From: an uncultured Eubacterium sp.
Lineage (GTDB): Bacteria > Bacillota > Clostridia > Lachnospirales > Lachnospiraceae
Assembly: GCA_937915825.1 (NCBI GenBank)
Contig: CALGGT010000043.1
Span: forward strand, 1-56,673
Reading direction: 5' to 3'
Length of the DNA: 56,673 nucleotides
The translations under genes and the position numbers were made by a program. Shown piece by piece: positions 7,650 to 15,899 of the stretch. The first letter of the stretch is position 1. Each line of letters opens with the position of its first letter. Under the pieces are notes generated by a model. The model ran no database searches and was not told the DNA's origin. It worked only from the letters and a program-made list of their open reading frames with translations.

Positions 7650-8276
7650 TTATTCTTCCGTTTTTTCTTCCGCTGCATCTTCTGCCGGTGCTTCCGCTGC
7701 TGCTTCTTCTGCCGGTGCTTCCGCTGCTGCCTCTTCCGCCGGTGCTTCCGCTTCTGCTTCTACCGGAGCTTCCTCTGCGGGAGCATCTTCTGCCGGTGCC
7801 GCCTCTGCGATCTGGTTAAGCACACGAGCAAAGTTGGTGATCGGGGATTGCAAACTTCCCAACAATTTGGAGATCAATTCGTCTCTGGAAGGGATCTTTG
7901 CCAATACCTGAATGCCATCCACATCATAGTAAGTTCCGCCAACGACCGCACTCTTAAACTCTAAAGATTCAATCTCTTTTACATATTTACTTAAGATACG
8001 TGCCGGCGCGGTTTCATCATCCTGGGAGAACGCCACTGCCGTAGGTCCTTCCAAATCTTTGGATAATTGTTCAAAATCGGTTCCTTCAAATGCACGAGTG
8101 AGCATGGTATTCTTATATACTTTGTATACAATACCTTCATCTCTCAACTCTTTACGAAGTTTGGTATCCTGCTCAACGGTTAATCCACGATAGTCAACCA
8201 AAACTGCAGCTTTCGCTTGATCCGAATAAGATTTGATCTCTTCGATGATGGGCTGTTTCAATTCAACCTTAGCCAT
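7650..8276 (-). CDS. rplJ: Ribosomal protein uL10 with repeat-rich acidic tail
   Basis: 208 residues starting MAKVELKQPIIEEIKSYSDQ, with AGGAGG just upstream. The first ~160 residues are a normal L10: rRNA-binding domain with VDYRGLTV and KVYKNTMLTRA, then LVGSL-like LLGSLQSP, then the helix that binds L7/L12 dimers. Beyond that is an extra tail of about 45 residues made of Ala/Pro/Glu repeats (APAEEAAAE), encoded by a near-perfect 30-bp DNA repeat (7671-7800). L10 proteins usually end near 165-175 residues, so the tail is unusual. Expression is likely controlled by the L10 leader upstream. Confidence 0.96.
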   Translation of the reverse strand: MAKVELKQPIIEEIKSYSDQAKAAVLVDYRGLTVEQDTKLRKELRDEGIVYKVYKNTMLTRAFEGTDFEQLSKDLEGPTAVAFSQDDETAPARILSKYVKEIESLEFKSAVVGGTYYDVDGIQVLAKIPSRDELISKLLGSLQSPITNFARVLNQIAEAAPAEDAPAEEAPVEAEAEAPAEEAAAEAPAEEAAAEAPAEDAAEEKTEE

Positions 8277-8340
8277 GTTTTTACCTCCTTATTTATTTTT
8301 CCCGGGATCGCATCCCAGGTGAATACTGCCGGAGTTTATA

Positions 8341-8374
8341 AAAAACCCCTTTCTTCCGCATGAGAAGAAAGGGG
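8341..8374 (-). terminator. Attenuator terminator in the rplJ leader
   Basis: On the - strand CCCCTTTCTTC, loop TCATGCG and GAAGAAAGGGG are followed by TTTTTTA. The 11-bp stem lies between the L10 leader and the rplJ start, the usual place for autogenous attenuation of rplJL. Confidence 0.88.
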
Positions 8375-8384
8375 AATTATCATT

Positions 8385-8460
8385 CATTCCTTATACTCCT
8401 CGGTAGGCGGTGCAAAACACTTACATCAAATCTGATACCTACTGTCTACGGCAGTCATGT
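8385..8460 (-). ncRNA. L10 leader (autoregulatory mRNA structure)
   Basis: The - strand carries GACTGCCGTAGACAGTAGGT and, about 25 nt on, CCGCCTACCGAGGAGT. These are the paired conserved blocks of the ribosomal protein L10 leader family of Firmicutes, which binds the L10-L12 complex. It is followed by an intrinsic terminator and then rplJ. Excess L10 is expected to favour termination. Confidence 0.88.
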
Positions 8461-8463
8461 GTT

Positions 8464-8493
8464 ATATTAACATACCGGTCTCCCGGTTGTCAA
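8464..8493 (-). promoter_or_regulatory. rplJ-rplL promoter
   Basis: On the - strand TTGACA (8488-8493), an 18-bp spacer containing CCGGGAGACCGG, and TAATAT (8464-8469). It is placed just upstream of the L10 leader. Confidence 0.75.
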
Positions 8494-8553
8494 CCTTTTT
8501 TTGAGAACTGTACGAATTTACCTGAGAACGGTCAGGAATTTCCTCGACTGTTT

Positions 8554-9246
8554 TTAAGCAAATTGCGCAGGATTAACCTTGATTCCAGGGCCCATGGTGC
8601 TGGCAATGGTTACGCTCTTCATGTACTGCCCCTTTGCGCTGGCAGGTTTTGCCTTTACGATCGCATCCATCAAAGTATCCAAATTCTCTTTTAATTGCTC
8701 CTCTGTGAAAGAAGCCTTACCAACCGGGCAATGGATAATGTTGGCTTTATCCAAACGATACTCAACCTTACCGGCTTTGATATCGTTTACTGCCTTGGTT
8801 ACATCCATGGTTACCGTTCCGGCTTTCGGGTTAGGCATTAAACCTTTCGGTCCCAATACACGACCCAAACGTCCTACAACACCCATCATATCCGGGGTTG
8901 CAACAACAACGTCGAAATCCAACCATCCTTCATTTTGAATCTTAGGAATCAACTCTTCGCCTCCGACGAAATCCGCTCCGGCTTCCTGTGCTTCATTTAC
9001 CTTATCGCCTTTTGCAAATACTAAGACGCGAACGGATTTACCGGTTCCATTGGGAAGAACAACTGCGCCACGAACCTGCTGATCCGCATGACGACCATCT
9101 ACGTTTAAGCGTACATGGGCTTCCACGGTCTCATCAAATTTAGCCGTAGCCGTCTTCTTAACAAGTGCAACAGCTTCCGTCACTTCATAAAGTACGGTTC
9201 TATCCACTAATTTTGCACTCTCTTGGTATTTCTTACCTTTTTTCAT
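8554..9246 (-). CDS. rplA: Ribosomal protein uL1
   Basis: 230 residues from MKKGKKYQESAKLVD, with CTAGGAGG upstream. The L1 signature region is clear (GKVEYRLDKANIIHCPVGKA near 160-180), as are VLGPKGLMPNPKAGTVT and the two-domain architecture. It forms the mobile L1 stalk by the E site and in many bacteria represses its own L11-L1 mRNA. It lies between rplK and the rplJ promoter. Confidence 0.97.
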   Translation of the reverse strand: MKKGKKYQESAKLVDRTVLYEVTEAVALVKKTATAKFDETVEAHVRLNVDGRHADQQVRGAVVLPNGTGKSVRVLVFAKGDKVNEAQEAGADFVGGEELIPKIQNEGWLDFDVVVATPDMMGVVGRLGRVLGPKGLMPNPKAGTVTMDVTKAVNDIKAGKVEYRLDKANIIHCPVGKASFTEEQLKENLDTLMDAIVKAKPASAKGQYMKSVTIASTMGPGIKVNPAQFA

Positions 9247-9358
9247 TTTTATAACCTCCTAGTGGTGTTAACGAACTATCTTTGTGGATAAGTCTCCCAC
9301 AACGTTTCATTTGTCCATTAAGTCTTTGCGATGCTTAAATTCGATTTTTATGAGATTC
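9247..9358 (-). promoter_or_regulatory. rplK-rplA intergenic hairpin (possible L1 target)
   Basis: The 112-nt spacer contains, on the - strand, TTGTGG-GAGACTTAT-CCACAA, a 6-bp perfect hairpin. L1 autoregulation through an mRNA mimic of its rRNA site is known in the L11 operon, but the resemblance here is not strong enough for a firm call. Confidence 0.3.
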
Positions 9359-9784
9359 TCAATCTTTTACCGTGATTCCCATACTTCTCGCGGTACCAGC
9401 GATCATGCTGATGGCCGTCTCCATGCTTCCGGCATTTAAGTCCGGCATTTTAATTTCCGCGATCTTTTGCAACTCATCTTTGGTAATGGTTGCAACCTTT
9501 GCCTTATTCGGCTCTCCGGATCCTTTTTCAATCTTACAAGCCTTCTTCAATAATACAGCTGCCGGAGGAGTCTTCGTGATGAAGCTAAAGCTTCTGTCCG
9601 CATAAACGGTGATCACAACCGGAATGATCATTCCATCCTGATTTGCCGTTTGTGCGTTAAACTCCTTGGTAAACTGCGCAATATTAATTCCATGCTGTCC
9701 CAAAGCCGGTCCAACCGGGGGTGCCGGTGTAGCTTTACCAGCAGGAATTTGTAATTTTACATATCCTTCAACCTTCTTAGCCAT
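9359..9784 (-). CDS. rplK: Ribosomal protein uL11
   Basis: 141 residues, MAKKVEGYVKLQIPAGKATP onward, with GGAGG 10 bases upstream. The Pro-rich N-terminal domain (PAPPVGPALGQHGINI) and C-terminal rRNA-binding domain (MPDLNAGSMETAISMIAGTARSMG) are complete. It binds the GTPase-associated centre of 23S rRNA. It follows nusG at 41 bp on the same strand. Confidence 0.97.
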   Translation of the reverse strand: MAKKVEGYVKLQIPAGKATPAPPVGPALGQHGINIAQFTKEFNAQTANQDGMIIPVVITVYADRSFSFITKTPPAAVLLKKACKIEKGSGEPNKAKVATITKDELQKIAEIKMPDLNAGSMETAISMIAGTARSMGITVKD

Positions 9785-9825
9785 GTTACGTTTCCTCCTA
9801 AGTTAATTCTGTTTCTCAAAGTTTC

Positions 9826-10347
9826 TTAAACCAACTCAAACTCTGAGAATTTAAATTCCACATTTGTATTGCTTCCAAACAAGTCAATCTTGATCATGGC
9901 AATCTTCTTCGCCGGGTTCACCTCAGCGATCACACCATGAGAACCTTTCATGTATCCTTCTGTAATGGTTACATGGTCGCCGATACTGAACGGCACCTGA
10001 TCTGCCACTGCCAACGATTCCAGGCCGGCGAACTCTTCCTCCGTCAAGGGAACCGGTTTGGATCCAGGTCCTACAAAGCCGGTTACGCCACGGGTATTTC
10101 TCACCACATACCAAGTCTCATCGTTCATGATCATATGAACCAAAACATAGGCGGGGAACAACTTTTTCTGAACCGGTTGTTTCTTTCCGTCCTTGTCTTC
10201 CTTCATAACTTCTTGCGTGGGAATGCGGACTTCCAAGATCTCATCTTGCAGATTTCTGTGCTCGATCGTTTTCTCTAAGCCGTCCTTTACCTTGTTTTCA
10301 TAACCGGAATAGGTATGTACTACATACCATCTTGCCTGATCTGCCAT
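9826..10347 (-). CDS. nusG: Transcription termination/antitermination factor NusG
   Basis: 173 residues beginning MADQARWYVVHTYSGYENKV. The NGN domain (WYVVRNTRGVTGFVG near 85-100) and C-terminal KOW domain (GDHVTITEGYMKGSHGVIAEVNP near 122-145) are both present. It binds RNA polymerase and couples it to Rho or ribosomes. RBS TAGGAGG. It follows secE at 15 bp. Confidence 0.97.
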   Translation of the reverse strand: MADQARWYVVHTYSGYENKVKDGLEKTIEHRNLQDEILEVRIPTQEVMKEDKDGKKQPVQKKLFPAYVLVHMIMNDETWYVVRNTRGVTGFVGPGSKPVPLTEEEFAGLESLAVADQVPFSIGDHVTITEGYMKGSHGVIAEVNPAKKIAMIKIDLFGSNTNVEFKFSEFELV

Positions 10348-10362
10348 GTGTCATCCTCCTAA

Positions 10363-10563
10363 TTAAAGACCGATTGCACCTAAGCCCAGACGAATGAGCC
10401 AGTCAACCGCTGCAATAATTACACCAAGTACTAAAGAAACTACAATCACCAAAGTGGACTGATGGATCAATTCCTCTCTCTTCGGCCATGTACATCTCTT
10501 GAACTCAGCAGCCACTCGTTTGAAAAAAGCACCTTTTTTTGAAGTGTTCTCTGCTTCACTCAT
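10363..10563 (-). CDS. secE: Protein translocase subunit SecE
   Basis: 66 residues with a basic amphipathic segment (FFKRVAAEFKRCTWPKREEL) followed by a single C-terminal transmembrane helix (TLVIVVSLVLGVIIAAVDWLI), the single-TM SecE form of Gram-positives. It clamps SecY in the SecYEG channel. It lies between rpmG and nusG, the classic order. Confidence 0.95.
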   Translation of the reverse strand: MSEAENTSKKGAFFKRVAAEFKRCTWPKREELIHQSTLVIVVSLVLGVIIAAVDWLIRLGLGAIGL

Positions 10564-10595
10564 GTAACAAACATCCTTTCTGTCAGGCCCCTACA

Positions 10596-10748
10596 TTACT
10601 TTGTTTCTTTATGTAATGTATGAGACTTGCAAAACTTGCAATACTTCTTGGTTTCCATTCTGTCGGGATGGTTTCTCTTCTCTTTCATTGTGGTGTAATT
10701 TCTTTGTTTACAAACGGTACACTCCAATGTAATTTTGGTACGCATCAT
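10596..10748 (-). CDS. rpmG: Ribosomal protein bL33, zinc-binding form
   Basis: A 50-residue gene: MMRTKITLECTVCKQRNYTT and then MKEKRNHPDRMETKKYCKFC, ending KSHTLHKETK. Two CxxC pairs (residues 10/13 and 37/40) make it the Zn-containing C+ paralogue. RBS GGAGG lies 4 bases before the first ATG; the second ATG directly after it is also possible. It is the first gene of the secE-nusG-ribosomal unit, 32 bp before secE. Confidence 0.95.
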   Translation of the reverse strand: MMRTKITLECTVCKQRNYTTMKEKRNHPDRMETKKYCKFCKSHTLHKETK

Positions 10749-10825
10749 CTCACCTCCGCATCTGTTTTCTTGCATCTTTTCTTAAATTTAAGCATAAAAA
10801 AAAGACCTAATTCATCGCAACCACT

Positions 10826-10854
10826 AGAATATCACAGATTGCAACACCTGTCAA
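10826..10854 (-). promoter_or_regulatory. rpmG-secE-nusG-rplKA promoter
   Basis: On the - strand TTGACA (10849-10854), a 17-bp spacer and TATTCT (10826-10831). It lies about 80 bp upstream of rpmG, directly next to the end of a dispersed repeat element. Confidence 0.85.
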
Positions 10855-10874
10855 GGGATATTTTGCACTTTCTT

Positions 10875-11101
10875 GTTACGATTCACAGCCAGCATGGTAT
10901 AGACGCACAGATTGACAGCTTGCTGGCATATCTGGGCGGGTTATGCCATGCTGACTGGAATCTGTCACTTTTCACACATGACTGTGACTGCCGCAATCGC
11001 GGCGGTAGAGTCTTGCGCTTGATGCGTCGTGTCAGCTGGCTGTTCACGACCAAGAGCGCATAGCGTGTCACAGGAATGTGGGGAAAGTGGCTGTGAATCG
11101 T
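10875..11101. mobile_element. Full-length dispersed repeat element (copy 1), MITE-like
   Basis: A 227-bp intergenic block bounded by the inverted motif GTTACGATTCACAGCC (10875-10890) and GGCTGTGAATCGT (11089-11101). The core shared with copies near 16.2 and 25.8 kb lies at 11024-11065 in reverse orientation and contains the hairpin GTCGTG...CACGAC. The other half has complementary pairs AGCATGG/CCATGCT and ACAGATT/AATCTGT in interleaved order, so they could form a pseudoknot or alternative folds. It has no open frame of note. It fills the gap between the stop of the S1-domain gene (six bases away) and the rpmG promoter. Confidence 0.75.
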
Positions 11102-11106
11102 CATTT

Positions 11107-12012
11107 TTATTCTTCTAATTGAAGCCCCTGCAGCAAACTTCCCAGTGACGTGGTAGCTTCCCCTTCATCGGAATATTCGATTTCCGGTTCTTCTTCGTTC
11201 CGTTCCACTTTGGTTTCATCTTCCAGCGCTTTCATACTTAAACGGATCTTGCCATCCTCCACATCTAAAACCTTTACATTTACCTTCATTCCCAGCTTTA
11301 CCACTTCATTGGGAGAATGCAAGAACTTATTGGTGATCTGGGAAATATGTACCAGACCGGTTAGGTCCGGACCAATCTCCACAAAGCAGCCGTAGGGCTC
11401 GATCCGTACCACTTCTCCTTCCGTTACAAAGCCTTTTTGCAGTGCCTGTAATTGTTTCTCATGCGCCTTAGCAGCCTGTTGTTTCTTCACTTCCTTCGCG
11501 GACAACACCAGACGATTTTGCTCTTCTTCCACGGTAATAACCTGAACGGATACTTTTTCCCCCACATAGGTTCCGGGGTCTTCTACATAGTGAAGATCCA
11601 GCTGAGAGGCGGGAATAAATCCACGAATCCCCTCTACATAGGTGATCACGCCGGAAGGAACCTCTTCTTTTACCGTTACTTCATAGATCTTTTGGGTCTC
11701 TCGCGCATCTCTCAACGCCTCCCAGGCCGTTTCGGTTGCCGCCTGCCTCAGGGAAGTAACAATTCTTCCTTCTTCATCCTCGTACAGGATCGTTACTTTC
11801 ACAAGATCTCCTACTTTCAACTCATCCATGGCATGAAAATCCGGATCGTTGGAATATTCTTCCTTCGGGATCACCCCGGTCTCATAGGAATGGAGGTCTA
11901 ACGTTACTTCCTCTTCTTCCACCTTAACGATCTCAGCCTGGATCACGTCCCCTTCTTTCCATTTATGAAAGGACGCGTTGATCTCTTCCTCAAAATCTTC
12001 CATTCGTTCCAT
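11107..12012 (-). CDS. S1 RNA-binding domain protein (short ribosomal protein S1 homologue)
   Basis: 301 residues with three S1 OB-fold repeats near residues 18-88, 105-175 and 195-262; the last is the most canonical (GFVTEGEVVRIEPYGCFVEI...GLVHISQI). The tail is acidic. E. coli S1 has six domains; Firmicutes S1-like proteins with three or four are common and are only loosely ribosome-bound. It probably binds mRNA or rRNA. The ATG with AAGGAGG upstream overlaps the rsmA stop (TAATG), implying translational coupling. It ends the metG-tatD-rsmA operon. Confidence 0.88.
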   Translation of the reverse strand: MERMEDFEEEINASFHKWKEGDVIQAEIVKVEEEEVTLDLHSYETGVIPKEEYSNDPDFHAMDELKVGDLVKVTILYEDEEGRIVTSLRQAATETAWEALRDARETQKIYEVTVKEEVPSGVITYVEGIRGFIPASQLDLHYVEDPGTYVGEKVSVQVITVEEEQNRLVLSAKEVKKQQAAKAHEKQLQALQKGFVTEGEVVRIEPYGCFVEIGPDLTGLVHISQITNKFLHSPNEVVKLGMKVNVKVLDVEDGKIRLSMKALEDETKVERNEEEPEIEYSDEGEATTSLGSLLQGLQLEE

Positions 12013-12878
12013 TATCGTTCCTCCTTCATATCCTTTAACTGATCCGCCAGTTTCCCAAACTCCGCAAGTCCTAATTTCTCTCCCCGGATCCGCTCATCCA
12101 GATGAATGGCCCGCAGTGCCCGGATCACTTCCTCTTTGGTATAATCCAACTCCCCGCTGCCAGAAATCCCGTTCACCAACGTTTTTCTCCGTTGGGCAAA
12201 CGAGGCCTTGATCAAGGAAAATAACAGCTTCTCATCCTTCACGACCACAGGCGGGGTTTCTCGTTTCACCAGCTTCATAACCACGCTGTCCACCTTCGGC
12301 TGCGGAATAAAGGAAGACGGAGGTACCAAGGTTTCAATGGTAGGTCGGGCGTAATACTGCACCGCCAATGAGATCGCACCACATTCCTTTGTTCCCGGCT
12401 CTGCCACCATGCGTTCCGCCACTTCTTTTTGCATCATCACCACCATTTCCTGAACGGGGTCCAAATCCTCCAGCAACTTCATAACAATGGGAGTTGTTAC
12501 ATAGTAAGGGAGATTTGCCACCACCTTCATCGGGTGATGATCCATAGATTCGGCCGAAATCTTTCGCAGATCCTGCTTTAAAATATCGCCCTCCAGCACC
12601 TGGAAATTCGGCCGATCCTGCAAATTTTCCTTCAGCACCGGAATCAGATCTTTATCAATCTCCACCGCCACCACCTTTTTGGCGATCTTGCAAAGTTTCT
12701 TCGTCATATTTCCCAGTCCGGGACCGATTTCTAATACATAATCCTCCCCGGTCACATCCGCCACATCTAAAATCTCATCCAGGATCCCCTCATGGATCAG
12801 AAAATTCTGGCCATACTTCTTTTTCGGCCGGATCCCGTGTTTTCTCATAACACGCCTGGTTTCATCCGCTTGACCCAT
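12012..12878 (-). CDS. rsmA: 16S rRNA dimethyladenosine transferase (RsmA/KsgA)
   Basis: 288 residues from MGQADETRRVMRKHGIRPKK; AAGGAGG precedes this ATG, so the longer upstream frame is not used. SAM-binding motif I is VLEIGPGLGNMT near residue 52; KKKYGQNFL and the catalytic motif NLPYYVTTPI near 120 are intact. It dimethylates two adjacent adenines in the 3' terminal hairpin of 16S rRNA during 30S maturation. It lies 10 bp after tatD and overlaps the S1-domain gene by one base. Confidence 0.96.
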   Translation of the reverse strand: MGQADETRRVMRKHGIRPKKKYGQNFLIHEGILDEILDVADVTGEDYVLEIGPGLGNMTKKLCKIAKKVVAVEIDKDLIPVLKENLQDRPNFQVLEGDILKQDLRKISAESMDHHPMKVVANLPYYVTTPIVMKLLEDLDPVQEMVVMMQKEVAERMVAEPGTKECGAISLAVQYYARPTIETLVPPSSFIPQPKVDSVVMKLVKRETPPVVVKDEKLLFSLIKASFAQRRKTLVNGISGSGELDYTKEEVIRALRAIHLDERIRGEKLGLAEFGKLADQLKDMKEER

Positions 12879-12888
12879 AATCCCCTCC

Positions 12889-13677
12889 TTACGGTTCGAT
12901 TTGATACATACGACAAGCATTGAGGTAGGTTTGCTCTGCCACTTCTTCCACAGAGATCTCCTTTAACGCAGCGATCCTTTGGATCACATAGGGAAGATAC
13001 CCCGAATCATTTCTCTTGCCACGAAAAGGAACTGGCGTTAAATACGGGCAATCCGTCTCCAGGATCAAATGTTCCAGGGGAATCTCTTCCACGACTTGTA
13101 CCAGCTTCCTGGCATTTTTAAAAGTAAGAACGCCGCCGATCCCCAGGTAAAAGCCTTTGGATACGTATTCCTTCGCCATTTCCACCGAATACGGATAACA
13201 ATGGATCACACCCCCGGCTTCCCATCCTTTTTCTTCCCATAGGATCCTCTTCGTATCCTCCGCTGCCTCTCTGGTATGGACCACGATGGGGAGATTTACC
13301 TTCTTAGCCAATTGGATCTGGGCGCGAAAGGCCTCTGCCTGTTCCTCTTTGGGAGAGGTCATCCAATGGTAATCCAGACCGATTTCTCCCACCGCCACCA
13401 CCAAAGGATCCTCGCTTTCTTTCTCTAAAAAAGAAAGGCTTTCCTCTTTCCACCCTTCCAGATTTTCCGGGTGATAGCCAATGGCCGCATACACCTCCGG
13501 GCAATCTCCGCCCCGGTAAGTTCTTGCCAACTCCATGGCATTCTCACTGGTTTCACGATCCACCCCTATGGTTACAAGGCGGGAAATTCCTTTGTCTTTC
13601 AGTCCTTTGATCAATTCATCCCGATCCTGATCAAAGGCTTCATCGTCATAATGCGAATGGGTATCAAATATACGCAT
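12889..13677 (-). CDS. tatD: TatD-family metal-dependent hydrolase/DNase
   Basis: 262 residues starting MRIFDTHSHYDDEAFDQDRD with RBS AAGGAGG. The TIM-barrel metal ligands are visible: THSH at residues 5-8, AVGEIGLDYHW near 92, VVHTREA near 125, VIHCYPYS near 152 and LETDCPYLTPVP near 200. The family includes 3'-5' DNases and other hydrolases. The metG-tatD-rsmA order is common in Firmicutes. Confidence 0.93.
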   Translation of the reverse strand: MRIFDTHSHYDDEAFDQDRDELIKGLKDKGISRLVTIGVDRETSENAMELARTYRGGDCPEVYAAIGYHPENLEGWKEESLSFLEKESEDPLVVAVGEIGLDYHWMTSPKEEQAEAFRAQIQLAKKVNLPIVVHTREAAEDTKRILWEEKGWEAGGVIHCYPYSVEMAKEYVSKGFYLGIGGVLTFKNARKLVQVVEEIPLEHLILETDCPYLTPVPFRGKRNDSGYLPYVIQRIAALKEISVEEVAEQTYLNACRMYQIEP

Positions 13678-13696
13678 ACGTTCCTCCTTATGATTT

Positions 13697-13730
13697 CGTA
13701 GGGTTCGCCACAACCATGACGAACCCTACG
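13697..13730. repeat. 11-bp perfect inverted repeat between tatD and metG
   Basis: CGTAGGGTTCG and CGAACCCTACG are separated by 12 bp. No T-run follows on the - strand, so it may be a processing or attenuation hairpin within the operon rather than a full terminator. Confidence 0.6.
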
Positions 13731-13748
13731 GAACCATTCTTATCTATC

Positions 13749-15707
13749 TTAGCAGATCTCCGCACCGGCCGGCATCGGTTGATCCGGGGTCATCAGGGCC
13801 AGATTCCCGTCCTGATCCTCTGCGCAAAGCAGCATTCCTTCCGATAACACACCTGCTAATTTCGCCGGTTTCAGATTCACCAAAACCATCACTTCTTTTC
13901 CTACCATATCTTCCGGGGAATAGAACTTCTTGATCCCGGAAACGATCTGTTTGATCTCACTGCCGATCTGAACCTTGGAACATAACAACTTCTTGGATTT
14001 CGGCACTTCTTCACACGCAAGGATCTTTCCAACCTGGAATTGCATTTTTCCAAAGTCCTCGAAGGTAATCTCCGGTTTCGGTTCCAGATCGATTCCTTCT
14101 TCCAGCCCCTGTTCCTTTCTGGCTTCTTCTTCCGCCTTTGCCTCTTCGGCCTGGATTTCATCCATAACTTCCTTCTCATCCAGACGGGCAAACAAAATCT
14201 CGGGTTTTTCCACAACCCGGGTTCCGGAAACATAATCCTCAAAACGAAGAGAATCGAAATCCGATGTTTCCCCATGGATCTGTTCCAGGATCTTCTCCGA
14301 TGTCTCCGGCATAAAGGACTCCAGCAAAATAGCACCCAGGCGGATTCCCGCAGTCAGGTTATACAACACCGTCGCCAAACGATCTTTCTTTTCTTCATCC
14401 TTGGCCAATACCCAGGGCTCTGTCTCATCAATGTATTTATTACAGCGCTTAAAGACGGTAAAGATCTCTGTGATGGCGTCTGCAACCCGAAGGGCGTCCA
14501 TTTTATCTGCCACCTTCTGAGGCGCCGCGGTGAGTACCCCTTTGAAATCGTCATCCACCTCTTCTTTTACGCCTTTGTCGCAAACCACTCCATCAAAGTA
14601 TTTTTGACTCATGGAAATCGTACGGTTTACGAGATTCCCCAGAACGTTGGCCAGATCCGAGTTATTTCGCTCGATCACCAATTCCCAGGTGATATTTCCA
14701 TCGTTTTCAAAAGGCATCTCATGCAATACAAAATAACGAACCGCATCCACACCAAATCGTTTCACCAGATCATCGGCGTAAATAACATTTCCTTTGGATT
14801 TACTCATCTTATCATTGTTCATTAACAGCCAGGGATGCCCAAACACCTGCTTCGGCAACGGCACATCTAGCGCCATTAAGATAATCGGCCAATAAATCGT
14901 ATGGAAACGGATAATATCTTTTCCGATCAGGTGAACGTCCGCCGGCCAGTATTTTTCATACAGATCTTTGTGATCTCCGTCTGCGTCATACCCAAGACCG
15001 GTAATATAGTTGCTTAACGCGTCAATCCAAACATATACAATATGGCCGGGATCAAATTCCACCGGGATCCCCCATGTAAAGCTGGTTCGGGACACACACA
15101 GGTCCTGAAGGCCGGGTTTTAAGAAGTTATTCACCATCTCATTCTTACGTGACTCCGGCTGAATGAACTCCGGATGCTCCTCAATATGCTTCATTAAGCG
15201 ATCCTGATATTTGCTTAGCTTTAAGAAATAGGCTTCTTCCTTGGCCGGCTGAACTTCTCTTCCGCAATCCGGACATTTCCCATCCACCAGCTGGGAGGTC
15301 GTAAAAAATGATTCGCAAGGCGTACAATACATGCCTTCATAAAACCCTTTATAAATATCTCCCTGCTCATAAAGCTTGGTAAATATCTTTTTCACTTGTT
15401 CTTCGTGATCCGGATCCGTAGTACGGATAAAACGATCGTAGGTGGTATTCATCATATCCCAGATCCCCTTCAACTCCGAAGATACCCGATCCACAAACTC
15501 TTTCGGTGTAATTCCACTTTCTTCTGCCTTTAATTGAATTTTTTGTCCATGCTCGTCGGTTCCGGTTTGAAAGCGAACATCATAACCTTGGAACCGTTTG
15601 AAACGGACAATGGCGTCTGCCAACACGATCTCGTAAGTATTTCCGATGTGGGGTTTCCCGGATGTATAGGCAATGGCCGTTGTAAGATAATAGGGTTTTT
15701 TTGCCAT
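13749..15707 (-). CDS. metG: Methionyl-tRNA synthetase
   Basis: 652 residues from ATG 15707 (MAKKPYYLTTAIAYTSGKPH) with RBS GGAGG seven bases upstream; an upstream in-frame ATG lacks one. It has class I motifs KPHIGN near residue 15 and KMSKS near 301, a zinc knuckle with two CxxC pairs near 127-148, and a C-terminal tRNA-binding OB fold (EMAP/Trbp111 type) from about residue 545. A Lys/Glu-rich linker joins the two. It charges initiator and elongator tRNA-Met. It is transcribed from its own promoter with a leader of only about 40 nt, so no T-box control. Confidence 0.97.
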   Translation of the reverse strand: MAKKPYYLTTAIAYTSGKPHIGNTYEIVLADAIVRFKRFQGYDVRFQTGTDEHGQKIQLKAEESGITPKEFVDRVSSELKGIWDMMNTTYDRFIRTTDPDHEEQVKKIFTKLYEQGDIYKGFYEGMYCTPCESFFTTSQLVDGKCPDCGREVQPAKEEAYFLKLSKYQDRLMKHIEEHPEFIQPESRKNEMVNNFLKPGLQDLCVSRTSFTWGIPVEFDPGHIVYVWIDALSNYITGLGYDADGDHKDLYEKYWPADVHLIGKDIIRFHTIYWPIILMALDVPLPKQVFGHPWLLMNNDKMSKSKGNVIYADDLVKRFGVDAVRYFVLHEMPFENDGNITWELVIERNNSDLANVLGNLVNRTISMSQKYFDGVVCDKGVKEEVDDDFKGVLTAAPQKVADKMDALRVADAITEIFTVFKRCNKYIDETEPWVLAKDEEKKDRLATVLYNLTAGIRLGAILLESFMPETSEKILEQIHGETSDFDSLRFEDYVSGTRVVEKPEILFARLDEKEVMDEIQAEEAKAEEEARKEQGLEEGIDLEPKPEITFEDFGKMQFQVGKILACEEVPKSKKLLCSKVQIGSEIKQIVSGIKKFYSPEDMVGKEVMVLVNLKPAKLAGVLSEGMLLCAEDQDGNLALMTPDQPMPAGAEIC

Positions 15708-15749
15708 GTTTGTTTCCTCCAATCAATTTACACATTTCGTACGCAATCT

Positions 15750-15778
15750 AGTATAAAAAAAATATTAGGAATTGTCAA
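15750..15778 (-). promoter_or_regulatory. metG operon promoter
   Basis: On the - strand TTGACA (15773-15778), a 17-bp spacer and TATACT (15750-15755), near consensus. Confidence 0.88.
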
Positions 15779-15783
15779 GTCGC

Positions 15784-15799
15784 GGCTGTGAATCGTAAC
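15784..15799. repeat. Solo terminal motif next to the metG promoter
   Basis: An exact GGCTGTGAATCGTAAC, five bases upstream of the metG -35 box, without the rest of the element. Confidence 0.6.
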
Positions 15800-15843
15800 C
15801 TTTCTTCCAGAGTCTGTCCTCCCAAAAAAGATCCAAGACATTC

Positions 15844-15875
15844 AAAAAAGGAGCCACAGCAAAATCCGTGGCTCC
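15844..15875 (-). terminator. Strong terminator downstream of the c-di-GMP riboswitch
   Basis: On the - strand GGAGCCAC, loop and GTGGCTCC are followed by TTTTTT. It stops any read-through of the riboswitch transcript before metG. Confidence 0.9.
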
Positions 15876-15899
15876 TCTAGTGAAAAAAAGAGGCGTTAT

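Noticed and set aside
7214..7819. 201-residue + strand ORF
   Set aside because: Antisense to rplL and rplJ, composed of Ser/Ala/Pro and Leu/Pro repeats from the L10 tail; no RBS or family match.
15708..15780. T-box leader for metG
   Set aside because: The promoter is only about 40 nt from the start codon; there is no room for a T-box and no specifier or antiterminator motif.
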